Shown: piece by piece, positions 17,160 to 25,649 of the stretch
How the letters are laid out: each line of letters starts with the position of its first letter
How positions within the stretch are numbered: position 1 is the first letter of the stretch
DNA from: an uncultured Dehalococcoidia bacterium
GTDB lineage: Bacteria > Chloroflexota > Dehalococcoidia > Lucifugimonadales > UBA3495
Assembly: GCA_958296225.1 (NCBI GenBank)
Contig: OY282456.1
Coordinates: 868,001 to 932,000 of the forward strand
DNA length: 64,000 nucleotides
Direction: 5' to 3'
Program-made: the position numbers and the translations under genes
Notes under the pieces: model-generated
The model's input: only the letters and a program-made list of their open reading frames with translations
What the model was told of the DNA's origin: nothing
Database searches by the model: none

Positions 17160-18146
17160 CTATGCCGCCTCGTACACTTCGGGGTTGGCGCAGGCTTCCA
17201 TTGGCTCGCCACGGAGTCCGGCCGCCAGGTTGCGCGCCGCCAGTTTCATCGTGTTGAGGCGGCTGGGCAGGGCGGCGCTCCCAATGTGCGGCGTGATGAC
17301 CAGGTTCTCCAGCGTCAGCAGCGGGTCGTCCGGGGCGATGGGTTCCGGCGCGGTCACATCCAGGGCGGCGCGGGCAATTTGGCCGTCGCGCAGGGCTTCG
17401 TAAAGAGCCCTTGGGTCCACCACCGGGCCACGGGAAACATTAATCAGGATTCCCGACGGCTTCATCATCTCCAGTTGCGGCCTGCTGATAAGATGATGCG
17501 TCTCCGGGGTCAATGGTACGCTCAGCGCTACGAAATCGGCTTCGGCCAGCAAAGCCGGAAACGCCACGTAGCGGACGCCGTACTCAACCTCCGCGGCCGG
17601 GTTGCGCGTCCGGGAGTAATAGATGATGTCCATATCGAACCCTCGGGCGCGGCGGGCAATCTCCCGGCCAATCTGCCCCAGGCCGACGATGCCCAGGCAC
17701 GCCTCATGCACATCCTGACCCAGCCAGTGGGTGGGGTGAAACTGCAGCTCCCAGCCGCCGGCGCGCACCGCGCGCTCGCTCTCCACAGTGCGTCGGGCCG
17801 CGCCCAGGAGCAGGGCAAAGGCCAGGTCGGCGGTGGATTTCGCCAGCACTCCCGGCGTGTAGCCCACTGGAATGCCCCGGCGGGTTGCCTCGGCCACGTC
17901 CACGTTGTCCAGACCGACGGCCAGCTGGCTGACGACCCGCAGGTTGGGCGCGGCGTCCAGCAGCGCGCCGTCCACCCGGTCCATAATGGTGGTGAGGATG
18001 CCATCGGCTCCCGAAGCGAGGCGGCGCAGTTCCTCGGCCGTGGGCGGCCACTCATCGGGCCAAACGTCCACGTCGGCGGCCTGCCGGATGATGTCAAGCG
18101 CATCGGGCAAGAGGGTGCGAGTAACCAAAGCCTGGGGACGCGACAT
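17160..18146 (-). CDS. D-2-hydroxyacid dehydrogenase (glyoxylate/hydroxypyruvate reductase-like)
   Basis: 328-aa NAD(P)-dependent D-isomer-specific 2-hydroxyacid dehydrogenase. The Rossmann motif GLGQIG is at 155-160. Catalytic Arg239 (NVSRG), Glu268 (APEP) and His287 (TPHIGS) are all in place. Together with the glcD-like oxidase upstream on the same strand it could interconvert glycolate and glyoxylate; that pairing is inference. GGTGAG precedes ATG 18146. Confidence 0.87.
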   Translation of the reverse strand: MSRPQALVTRTLLPDALDIIRQAADVDVWPDEWPPTAEELRRLASGADGILTTIMDRVDGALLDAAPNLRVVSQLAVGLDNVDVAEATRRGIPVGYTPGVLAKSTADLAFALLLGAARRTVESERAVRAGGWELQFHPTHWLGQDVHEACLGIVGLGQIGREIARRARGFDMDIIYYSRTRNPAAEVEYGVRYVAFPALLAEADFVALSVPLTPETHHLISRPQLEMMKPSGILINVSRGPVVDPRALYEALRDGQIARAALDVTAPEPIAPDDPLLTLENLVITPHIGSAALPSRLNTMKLAARNLAAGLRGEPMEACANPEVYEAA

Positions 18147-18284
18147 AGCAACTCACCACTGGATGGGTCGGCAAAGGCGAAACGATTGGATGGATTGTAG
18201 TGTGTGGGGCGTCGTTTTACCAGCCGGGCGGTGGCGCCGACGGTCGGTCGGTTTGCAATCCGGTTGCCCCGCGTGACATACGTT

Positions 18285-18314
18285 AGGGGCCGTCGCATTG
18301 ATGCGACGGCCCCT
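18285..18314. terminator. Strong hairpin between hydroxyacid dehydrogenase and small protein gene
   Basis: Perfect 13-bp stem (AGGGGCCGTCGCA) with a TTGA loop. It lies downstream of the 94-aa gene and upstream of the dehydrogenase, both on the minus strand. There is no clear T-run, so it may be a repeat-type hairpin rather than a classical terminator. Confidence 0.45.
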
Positions 18315-18371
18315 TCCCAACCGGGGCTGGCGCCGGGAGGAGAGCGCCAGCCAATTGACGGCCCGGTGCTA

Positions 18372-18656
18372 CTAGGGCAGCTTGATGTACCCGTTGCTGA
18401 AGCCCCTGGCCTCGGCGATGTCGCGGTGGCGGCGGGCCTGGGCAGTCATGCCGGGGCCGCCCAGGTTAGCCCAACAACGGGCGACGGCGGCCAGCAGGAC
18501 ACGCACGGGGTTGGGCTGGTCAGCGCCGGCCCACTGCTTGAGCAGCTCGGCGGGGGTCTCCGGCACGGCGGCCACGTTAGCGGCGGGGGCCTCGGCGGGG
18601 GCCAATTCGACGACGGCGATGTTGGATTCGGGTTCTTTGGTTAGGGTGGTGGCCAT
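18372..18656 (-). CDS. Small conserved-looking protein, function unknown
   Basis: 94-aa protein that I do not recognise. Residues 1-45 are Ala/Glu/Pro-rich and acidic, probably disordered; the C-terminal half is more ordered and basic (ELLKQWAGADQPNPVRVLL, then AQARRHRDIAEARGFSNGYIKLP). It has no signal peptide or membrane segment, and one Cys. The expression signals are the best in the region: consensus-like TTGACG-17 bp-TATCAT and AAGGAGGTG just before ATG 18656. The longer frame from 18698 begins at the predicted transcription start and is unlikely. It is bounded by hairpins on both sides, so it is a monocistronic, well expressed unit. Confidence 0.7.
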   Translation of the reverse strand: MATTLTKEPESNIAVVELAPAEAPAANVAAVPETPAELLKQWAGADQPNPVRVLLAAVARCWANLGGPGMTAQARRHRDIAEARGFSNGYIKLP

Positions 18657-18706
18657 TGGTTCACCTCCTTGAGGCTGATAGTGACGGCTCCGGTTCATCT
18701 ATATCA

Positions 18707-18735
18707 ATGATACAACCGCCACGATATTGCGTCAA
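18707..18735 (-). promoter_or_regulatory. Sigma-70-type promoter of the 94-aa gene
   Basis: On the minus strand TTGACG (18730-18735), a 17-bp spacer, and TATCAT (18707-18712). The predicted start of transcription is about 18700, which fits translation from ATG 18656. Confidence 0.7.
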
Positions 18736-18839
18736 CAGATATTGCAAGATAATCACTATCGGTTATTGGCACTGGTGCCGGGGATAGGCGTGATGATTGC
18801 GGCATCCGGCTGCGCCAGTGCCCGGCTGAACCAACAAAA

Positions 18840-18859
18840 GGGCGACGCATTCGTCGCCC
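18840..18859 (-). terminator. Intrinsic terminator after glcD-like gene
   Basis: 8-bp stem GGGCGACG/CGTCGCCC with a 4-nt loop, followed on the minus strand by TTTTGTT. It lies 39 bp past the glcD stop codon and upstream of the promoter of the small gene. Confidence 0.7.
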
Positions 18860-18897
18860 CGCCGTGAAAGACCTTTCTCCCGTGGGAAAGGGGCGCT

Positions 18898-20340
18898 TTA
18901 CAACGCCAGCTTGCCCGGGTTCATTATCCCTGCCGGGTCCAATGCTTGCTTGATGTTTCGCAGGACTTCGCGGCTGGCTCCCATTTCGCGGCCCAGGAGG
19001 TGGTTTAGTTTGATGCCCACCCCGTGGCAGTATTCCATAATGCCGCCCATATCCTGGGCCAGGGTCAGCACTTCATCCACGCCGGCTGCCAGGTTGGCGC
19101 GCACTTCGGGGTCGTAGCCGTCTCTGCCGGCGACGCGGCGGGAGCCGCTGGGCACGACGAGCATAGAGAAAAACTCAGGGCGGCTCCACAGGCAATATTC
19201 CACTACCTGGATGCCGCGGGCTTCCAGCAGCAAGTCAGCGCGGCGGCGGTACTCCAGCACGCGGTCGGCCGGCAGGCTCATATGGAGATAGTCGAAGGTG
19301 CGGCCCCATTGCCGTTCCCAGCGCTCGGCGCGCGGGCGGCCCAGGGCCGTTTGGCGATAGTTGAGGGCGGAGTCGTGGCGGTGCCGCCAGTAGGCCAGTG
19401 TCGGCTCCGGGCCGGCGTCCCAACCGCCGGCGGTGTCGCAAATGGCCACGGTACGGCGCAAGGCGGCATCAACGCCCTCCCGGTAGCCTTCAAAGAGCAG
19501 GTGCAGCAGGATTCCTTCGCTATCTTCCGTCAAGTCCAGCAGCGCGGGGCGGATGCCCAGGGCCGTCATCTCGGTTACGGCCCGAAAGCCGTCGTCGAAA
19601 CCGGCAAACTCCATGGTGGCGTAGGCGGTGGCCTCCGGCTGGCGAAAGACTCTGATGGTGGCGCGGGTGATTACGCCGAACACGCCCTCGGCGCCGATGA
19701 ACAGGTGGTTCAGGTTGGGGCCGGTGGATGCTTTGGGGACGGCGCGGGTTGTGATGACGCGGCCATCAGGGAGCGCCACCTCCAGCGCCACCACCTGGTC
19801 GCCCATCGGCCCGAAAGCGGCCGCCCGGTAGCCCACGCCGTTGGTGGAGATAGTTCCGGCCACGGTGGCAATGGGGACGCTGTAAGGGTCGTGCCCCGGC
19901 ATCAAACCATGCGGTTGCAGGGCGTCGTACAGGTCTTGCAGAATCATTCCCGCCTCAACCTCGGCGGTCAGCGATGCCGCATCCACCCGCAGCAGCCGGT
20001 TGAGCCGGCCCACGTCCAGGATGATGCCCCCTTGTACCGGCAGGACGCCGCCCATAACGCCGGTGCCGCCGCCATAGGGAATGACCGGGATGCGGCGCTT
20101 TTGCGCCAGCGCAACTACCCGCGACACCTCAGCGGTATCGGCCGGCCGCACCACCACGTCGGCCAGCCGGTCAAAGGCGGCGTCGGCGTAGTAGGCGCGG
20201 TAGGGAGTAAGGGCGTCGGCAGAGTAGCGGTCGATGGCGGCCGCGTCGGTGAGGACGTGTTCCGGGCCGACGATTTGGGTCAGACCGTCGGCGATGGCCG
20301 GCCAGTCAGCCGGCGGGGACAGATGGGGAAGTTCAGACAC
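18898..20340 (-). CDS. glcD: FAD-linked oxidase, GlcD-like
   Basis: 480-aa FAD-binding oxidase of the GlcD/D-lactate dehydrogenase group, oxidising a 2-hydroxyacid such as glycolate. The PCMH FAD-binding motif reads RIPVIPYGGGTGVMGG at about 85-101. ISTNGVGYRAAAFGPMGDQVVALEVALPDG and HLFIGAEGVFGVITRATIRVF complete the domain. The C-terminal cap ends with the family motif KQALDPAGIMNPGKLAL. No GlcE/GlcF partner is present, so electrons may pass to another acceptor. The start is GTG 20340; no strong ribosome site. The 234 bp upstream, to cysS, contain nothing I can support. Confidence 0.83.
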   Translation of the reverse strand: MSELPHLSPPADWPAIADGLTQIVGPEHVLTDAAAIDRYSADALTPYRAYYADAAFDRLADVVVRPADTAEVSRVVALAQKRRIPVIPYGGGTGVMGGVLPVQGGIILDVGRLNRLLRVDAASLTAEVEAGMILQDLYDALQPHGLMPGHDPYSVPIATVAGTISTNGVGYRAAAFGPMGDQVVALEVALPDGRVITTRAVPKASTGPNLNHLFIGAEGVFGVITRATIRVFRQPEATAYATMEFAGFDDGFRAVTEMTALGIRPALLDLTEDSEGILLHLLFEGYREGVDAALRRTVAICDTAGGWDAGPEPTLAYWRHRHDSALNYRQTALGRPRAERWERQWGRTFDYLHMSLPADRVLEYRRRADLLLEARGIQVVEYCLWSRPEFFSMLVVPSGSRRVAGRDGYDPEVRANLAAGVDEVLTLAQDMGGIMEYCHGVGIKLNHLLGREMGASREVLRNIKQALDPAGIMNPGKLAL

Positions 20341-20574
20341 GGTAAGTCGTAAGCAAAGGTTATCGGGGAATACAGCAATGCCGGCTGCGCTTACATCAGA
20401 TTGCGAAATACGGCGCGGCCGGCTTTGTCAGCGGGAATCTGGCAACCTCTGCGTCTCTGCGTTGCAACTTTGCCATCCCGTCGCCGTGTCTGCTGCCACG
20501 ATTACGGCTCACGCCGGAACCACCGTAAATGCCAACAGGCCCTGGGATTCTGTCTGTAATCACTAGGTTCACGG

Positions 20575-21948
20575 CTAACCGGCGCTTTGCCGCTGCCACT
20601 GCGTACCCTGCGGCCCGTCTTCCAGCGCGACGCCCTGCGCGGCCAGGCCGTCGCGTATCCGGTCGGCCAGCTCAAACTGCCGGGCCGCGCGCAGTTCGGA
20701 GCGCACCGACACCAGCAGGTCGATGAAGGGGGCGGCCGCCAGGTCGGCGTCGGTACTGGCGCGCTCCGCGAAAGTAAGGCCCAGCACGCCGCCCAGTTCC
20801 CGCAACGCAGCCTGGCCGTCGTCAATGCGGTTACCGGCGTCGCGGCCCCGGTTGATGTCACGGGCCAGGTCAAAGAGCGCGGCCACCGCCTGCGGAGTGT
20901 TCAGGTCGTCGTCCATGGCGGCGGTAAACCGGGCAGTATGCGTTGCCGCGTCAACCTGGGGGCCGGAGCCGTTGCCGGGAGTCAGGGCGTGGCGGACGCG
21001 CTCCAGGCTGCGCTCCACCGCCGCCGCGCCCGCATCGCTGTACACCAGCGGGCTGCGGTAATGGCTGCTGAGGAAGTACAGGCGCATGGCGTCGGCGCTG
21101 TAGTTTTCCAGCGCCTCCACCACCGGCACCAGGTTGCCCAGGGATTTGCTCATCTTGTCGGCCCCCAGCTGGAGCAGGCCGTTGTGCATCCAGTAGCGGG
21201 AGAAGGGCCTGGCCCCGGTGTAGCACTCGCTCTGGGCGATTTCGTTCTCGTGATGGGGAAACACCAGGTCCTGGCCCCCGCCGTGGATGTCCAGCTGCTC
21301 GCCCAGGTATTCCAGCGACATGGCCGTGCATTCAATGTGCCAGCCGGGCCGTCCCGGCCCCCAGGGGCTTTCCCAGGACGGTTCGCCGGGCTTGACCCCT
21401 TTCCACAGCACAAAGTCCATGGGGTGCTCTTTGTTTTCGTCCACCTGGATACGGGCGCCGGCAATCATGCTGTCCAGGGTGCGGTGGCTGAGCTTGCCGT
21501 AATCGTCCTTGCTGGTAACGCGGAAATAGACGTCCCCGGCCGCCGGATAAGCGTGGCCGCGGTCAATCAGGCCGGCGATGGCGTCGATGATGCGGGGAAT
21601 CTCCCGGGTGGCCCGGGGATATTCCGCGGCGCGCCGGATGTTGAGCGCGTCCATAGCGTGGAAATAGTCGCCGATGAATTCCTCAACCAGCGCATCCTCG
21701 GCCACGCCGGTTTCCTGCGCCCGCTGGATTATCTTGTCGTCAATGTCGGTAAAGTTCTGGACGTGGCGAACCTCGTAACCCTTGTGCTCCAGGTAGCGCC
21801 GGAGGGTATCGAAAACCACGTAGCTCAGAGCGTGGCCGACGTGGGTGGCCGAATACGGCGTTACGCCGCACACGTACATTTTGACCTGATTGCCGTTGGC
21901 GGGGACAAATTTTTCAACCTGCCCGCTCAAAGTGTTGTAGAGCTTCAT
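20575..21948 (-). CDS. cysS: Cysteinyl-tRNA synthetase
   Basis: 457-aa class I aminoacyl-tRNA synthetase. The HIGH-type motif is HVGH at 36-39, the zinc ligand region is YVCGVTPYS, and the WHIECTAMS and GGGQDLVFPHHENE segments and KMSKS near 265 are all present. The length matches the family. It is preceded on the same strand by ispF after 48 nt, the widespread cysS-ispF-ispD neighbourhood. The tRNA-Cys gene is elsewhere in the window (59622). Confidence 0.95.
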   Translation of the reverse strand: MKLYNTLSGQVEKFVPANGNQVKMYVCGVTPYSATHVGHALSYVVFDTLRRYLEHKGYEVRHVQNFTDIDDKIIQRAQETGVAEDALVEEFIGDYFHAMDALNIRRAAEYPRATREIPRIIDAIAGLIDRGHAYPAAGDVYFRVTSKDDYGKLSHRTLDSMIAGARIQVDENKEHPMDFVLWKGVKPGEPSWESPWGPGRPGWHIECTAMSLEYLGEQLDIHGGGQDLVFPHHENEIAQSECYTGARPFSRYWMHNGLLQLGADKMSKSLGNLVPVVEALENYSADAMRLYFLSSHYRSPLVYSDAGAAAVERSLERVRHALTPGNGSGPQVDAATHTARFTAAMDDDLNTPQAVAALFDLARDINRGRDAGNRIDDGQAALRELGGVLGLTFAERASTDADLAAAPFIDLLVSVRSELRAARQFELADRIRDGLAAQGVALEDGPQGTQWQRQSAG

Positions 21949-21996
21949 AAAAACCGGATGTATGACGGTTATTCCGCCGGATGGCTGGGCCGGGTT

Positions 21997-22476
21997 TCAC
22001 GGCCGGGACAGCAAGGCTACGGCGATGGCCGCGATGCCTTCTTCCCGCCCGGTGAAGCCCAGATAGTCGGTAGTGGTGGCTTTGACGCTGATTTGCTGCT
22101 GCTCAACGGACAAGGCGGCGGCGATGTTGTGGCGCATCAGCTCCGTGTGGGACGCCAACCGGGGCCGTTGCGCCAGCATTGTAGCATCAACGTTGACGAT
22201 GCACCAACCACCGGCGGCGATGATGCCGGCGGCGCGTTCCAGAAGGATGAGGCTGCTGATTCCGGCCAGCGACGGATCGCCGGCCGGAAAGTGCATCCCG
22301 ATGTCCCCGGCGCCGGCCGCGCCCAGCAGGGCATCAATGACGGCGTGGCTCAGCGCGTCGCCGTCGCTGTGGCCAGCCAGGCCGCGGGGGTGGGGTATCG
22401 CGACGCCGCCCAGGATGAGGGGGCGGCCTGCGGTCAGGGCGTGGGCATCGGTTCCGGTTCCTATGCGGTACTGCAC
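21997..22476 (-). CDS. ispF: 2-C-methyl-D-erythritol 2,4-cyclodiphosphate synthase
   Basis: 159-aa MEP-pathway enzyme. The zinc ligands lie in TDAHAL near the start, then LGGVAIPHPRGLAGHSDGDALSHAVIDALLGA, and the C-terminal KATTTDYLGFTGREEGI is the family signature. I prefer GTG 22476 (VQYRIGTGTDAH), preceded by AGGTGAGG, to the longer frame at 22548, since the family starts a few residues before the first strand. Confidence 0.92.
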   Translation of the reverse strand: MQYRIGTGTDAHALTAGRPLILGGVAIPHPRGLAGHSDGDALSHAVIDALLGAAGAGDIGMHFPAGDPSLAGISSLILLERAAGIIAAGGWCIVNVDATMLAQRPRLASHTELMRHNIAAALSVEQQQISVKATTTDYLGFTGREEGIAAIAVALLSRP

Positions 22477-22572
22477 TCTATCCTCACCTACCTGGCAATG
22501 ACAATAAACGGCCCTGGCCATACGCGGCGCGGATAGCAGGACGGCCACGCGGGTTGCCCTTACACATCCGGC

Positions 22573-23013
22573 CTACCCCCTGGCCGCGGCTTTCAGTACC
22601 CGATGGGTATATTCCAGGTCGTTGATGGCGTTGCCGTGGGCGATGATTGGCGCGAAGGCCGCCCCTACCGAAACAAGGAATATCGCTGTCGAGCCGATGG
22701 CTACGAACTCCGCCGTTCCGTTCTGCAGTGAGACCAACCGGAAGTACAGCAATTCCGCCCGCGCTGCAATGGGCGCCGGCAGGGGCAGGCTGAACTCGAC
22801 GGCGAACAGCATCAGGGCGGGCATCAGGCAGGCTACGCCGATGAGCAGCCACACCACTTCCCAGGCCAGGAAGGTGTTGCGCTCGGAGTTTACCTGCCGC
22901 TGCAAACGCTCCAGACGGGCGGGGGCCACTGACATATTGAGCCGGTCGGCGCTTAGGCGCAGGAATTGGGTATATTCCCGATACCGCTCACGTTTAACAC
23001 TGCTGGCGGCCAT
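22573..23013 (-). CDS. Two-helix membrane protein, unknown
   Basis: 146-aa protein with a basic N-terminal third (KRERYREYTQFL, RLERLQRQVNSERN) and two transmembrane helices (about 50-72 and 105-127). No family recognised. GAGGAGG precedes the ATG. It lies between ispF and ispD but is not related to isoprenoid synthesis by sequence. Confidence 0.6.
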   Translation of the reverse strand: MAASSVKRERYREYTQFLRLSADRLNMSVAPARLERLQRQVNSERNTFLAWEVVWLLIGVACLMPALMLFAVEFSLPLPAPIAARAELLYFRLVSLQNGTAEFVAIGSTAIFLVSVGAAFAPIIAHGNAINDLEYTHRVLKAAARG

Positions 23014-23374
23014 CTAAATCCTCCTCGTGCGTACCCGCTTTTATAAACCCGTCATTGCCGGAACGTCGTCCGGCGTTCGGGGCAATCTCATTACGGGGCC
23101 AATGACCGCGCCCAACCGTCCGTGCTGCGCCGGCGGGATTGCCACGCCACGCTCGCAGTGGCCGGGTGGGTTCGCATAATCTGAATCCTCCGCTTGACCG
23201 GGCCTCTCCGTAATCCAGTATAAAGTTCACGCCAAACCATAAGGGCGACGCATATATCGCCCCCGCATCGTATATCAATCCCAAACCGCGGCGGTGATGA
23301 TGGGTGGGGGGCTGCAATGGTATCTGTGCTCACGATTTTGTCGCTAGGGATGCCGGGGGCCGGTTATGGGGTTT
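23014..23374. other. Intergenic region with GGGCGA hairpin
   Basis: 360 bp without a supported gene. It holds an imperfect hairpin GGGCGA...TCGCCC at about 23246-23265, one of a family recurring in the window, and a Pro/Arg-rich shadow frame. Confidence 0.4.
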
Positions 23375-24070
23375 TCAACCGGCTTGCGCTCCGAGCAGTT
23401 GGCTTGCGATTGCCAAATCTTCGGGTGTGGTGACTTTCAGGTTGTCGTAGCTGCCCCGGAATACCCGCACCGGATGGCCGGTAGCTTCTACCATGGCGGC
23501 GTCGTCGGTGTAGTCGGCAGTGGCAGCTTCGTGGGCGTCCCGGAGCAGTTGGTAAGCGAACACCTGGGGGGTTTGCGCCGCCCATAGGGTGGCCCGCTCC
23601 GGCGTGCCGGTGACTATCTGCTCATCCCCTACGACCTTAATGGTGTCTTTGACCGGGACGGCGGCGATGGCCGCGCCGCCGTACCGCACCGCGGCCAGGG
23701 CGCGGGTCAATACATCCTCAGCAACGCAGGGGCGGGCTCCATCGTGAACGGCGACCCACCGGCAGGGGCCCAAGGCCACCAGGCCGGCATACACCGAGTC
23801 TTGCCGGCGGGCGCCGCCGGCGCAAACCGCCGCTATCTTGCCGATGCCGTACTCCCGCACCACCGCCTCGCCGTCGCCCACCGAATCGGCGGCAACCACC
23901 AGCACGATGCGCTCCACCGCATCTGAGGCCGCCAACCGCCGCAACGTGTGGGCGATGAGAGGCGCGCCCTGAATCTTGGCGAAGGTCTTGTCAGCGCCCC
24001 CCATCCGTGTGCTCCGGCCGGCCGCCACCACAACCGCACCCAGGCGCTCGCCCTTGAATTGTCCAGCCAT
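23375..24070 (-). CDS. ispD: 2-C-methyl-D-erythritol 4-phosphate cytidylyltransferase
   Basis: 231-aa MEP-pathway enzyme. The nucleotide-binding motif VVVAAGRSTRMGG with the usual Lys (ADKTF) is near residues 13-29. VAVHDGARPCV, PVKDTIK, TPQVF and TDDAAMVEATGHPVRVFRGSYDNLKVTTPEDLAIA follow in family order. AAGGTG precedes ATG 24070. It belongs to the cysS-ispF-ispD cluster, with one unrelated membrane gene between. Confidence 0.94.
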   Translation of the reverse strand: MAGQFKGERLGAVVVAAGRSTRMGGADKTFAKIQGAPLIAHTLRRLAASDAVERIVLVVAADSVGDGEAVVREYGIGKIAAVCAGGARRQDSVYAGLVALGPCRWVAVHDGARPCVAEDVLTRALAAVRYGGAAIAAVPVKDTIKVVGDEQIVTGTPERATLWAAQTPQVFAYQLLRDAHEAATADYTDDAAMVEATGHPVRVFRGSYDNLKVTTPEDLAIASQLLGAQAG

Positions 24071-24199
24071 GTCAAAACACCTTATTGGCGATTACCCCGG
24101 ACATAGTTTATGATTACAGGTATTCTAGCATCCGTTTTCACCGTAGCGAAATACCCGATGCGCTACCGGCAGAGTTTCGTTTCACCCCGGAGGCCCGCT

Positions 24200-24907
24200 A
24201 TGACCACCAGACCGATTGCGCCGTCGCCAGCGGTTCCCGCCGGACAATTTCCCGAACTGCCGCCCCGGGATGATATGCAGAACACACGCTTTCTCAACTA
24301 CCCCGCTTCTCTGCCCGCTCTGTTCCGCCACTTCGGGTTTGTTGCCACCACCGTCGTCACCAGCGAGGCCCCCATCGGCTGGAATACCAGCCAGCGCCTC
24401 GGCCTGCTGCAGCCCGACCTGCTGATTGCTTTTGATGTTGACCCCAGCGTCATCATCGCCGAGAAGGGTTACTCCATGAACTACCACGGCAAGCCGCCGG
24501 ACTTCGTGCTGGAAATCGCGTCGGAACACACCAGCGCGCGGGATGAAAGGGAGAAGCGCGCGGGCTATGCCAATTACGGAGTGCCCGAATACTGGCGGTT
24601 TGACAACTCGGACGGGCAGTATTACCGGACGCAGCTGGCTGGCGACCGGCTGGTCAACGGTGCGTACCAGCCCATACCCGTCTCCGAAGTGTCGCACGCC
24701 CGTTATTGGGGGTACAGCGATGTGCTGGGCTTGTACGTCTGCTGGGAGTACAGCTATCTGCGCTGGTATGACCCGGTGGCAGGACGTTACCTGCCCACCT
24801 ACTATGAGGAAGCCGACGCCCGCGACTCCGCCGAGGCCGAACGCGACTCCGCGCAAGCCCGCATCCGGCAGCTGGAAGCCGAAATCCGACGCCTGCAAAA
24901 CCCGTAA
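24200..24907 (+). CDS. Uma2-family endonuclease
   Basis: 235-aa PD-(D/E)XK protein of the Uma2 family. Core motifs: LQPDLLIAFDVD, PPDFVLEIASEHTSARDEREKRAGYANYGVPEYWRFD, giving the D-x(n)-ExxS...K pattern of the family, then DVLGLYVCWE. The C-terminal 35 residues form a charged coiled coil, usual in Uma2 proteins. ATG 24200 follows GGAGG. Divergent from ispD. Confidence 0.8.
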   Translation: MTTRPIAPSPAVPAGQFPELPPRDDMQNTRFLNYPASLPALFRHFGFVATTVVTSEAPIGWNTSQRLGLLQPDLLIAFDVDPSVIIAEKGYSMNYHGKPPDFVLEIASEHTSARDEREKRAGYANYGVPEYWRFDNSDGQYYRTQLAGDRLVNGAYQPIPVSEVSHARYWGYSDVLGLYVCWEYSYLRWYDPVAGRYLPTYYEEADARDSAEAERDSAQARIRQLEAEIRRLQNP

Positions 24908-24932
24908 CCGCCACCACACCAGGGAGAACATT

Positions 24933-25382
24933 ATGGCTGAATTGGAAATGGCCTACCGCGCGCAAACTTACAGCTCGGGGACGCACGGCAGAGCAATCTG
25001 CAACGCCCGCAATCACCATTGGGTCGCCGACGACGGCGGGGGAGATTCGGTGTATTCCGGCGAGCTCTTCCTTTCCGGCATCACCGCCTGCGCCGTCAAT
25101 ATGGTGGAGCGAATCGCCGTTACCGACGACGCTCCGCTGGACTTCATGGAAGTTTCCGCCGAAGCATACCGGGACCCGGACGCCACACCGGGCGACCTTA
25201 CCCTCTACGCCGACGTGCGCATCCACTTCAAGATTTGGGGCGTGGACGACGACCAGGGCAACTATCTGGTGGACACCTGGAAGCAGCGTTGACCCCTCTA
25301 CGGTTCGGTCGCCGTGGCGACCCCAAGCACTTCCGTTACCGCCGAGTTCGTCGCTGACCCCCGCTCGAAGCACGGCGGGTAA
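24933..25382 (+). CDS. OsmC-family protein, probable selenoprotein (Sec at TGA 25290-25292)
   Basis: 149-aa OsmC-like thiol peroxidase family protein if TGA at residue 120 is read as selenocysteine; stopping there would give a truncated 119-aa protein. The first family Cys is in LSGITACAVNMVE (about 53). The second, C-terminal peroxidatic Cys is expected in a (R)CPLYG-type motif: here the frame reads LVDTWKQR, TGA, PLYGSVAVATPSTSVTAEF and ends at TAA 25380. OsmC-like selenoproteins have been reported from marine metagenomes. A hairpin follows at SECIS spacing. It lies 25 nt after the Uma2 gene, with AGGGAG before the ATG. Confidence 0.78.
25307..25322 (+). promoter_or_regulatory. Candidate bacterial SECIS in osmC-like gene
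   Basis: GGUCGC-CGUG-GCGACC: a perfect 6-bp stem with a 4-nt loop whose second base is G. The loop begins 20 nt after the UGA. Both spacing and loop sequence resemble the DUF3179 element (CGUG in both loops). Confidence 0.62.
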
Positions 25383-25649
25383 GCACAGCGCCGTATTGGA
25401 CTACCCGCCCGTTGCACGGTTTTTGACCCGCCCCTTGTTGTCCGGTGCGGCCCCGCCGGGGCGACCGGGGGCGAATGATTACTCGTTCCGGCGAGAGTCG
25501 AAGTAGGGAGACGCCGGGATAACGCGGGTGTGGGAACGACGGGAACAATGTAATCAAAACGGAGACGCGCCATCGAACTTACGCTTGCCATATTTGCCGC
25601 CGGCCTTTCCGGGGACAGCGCCGGCCTGCTTAAAGATTTCGCCATTGCC

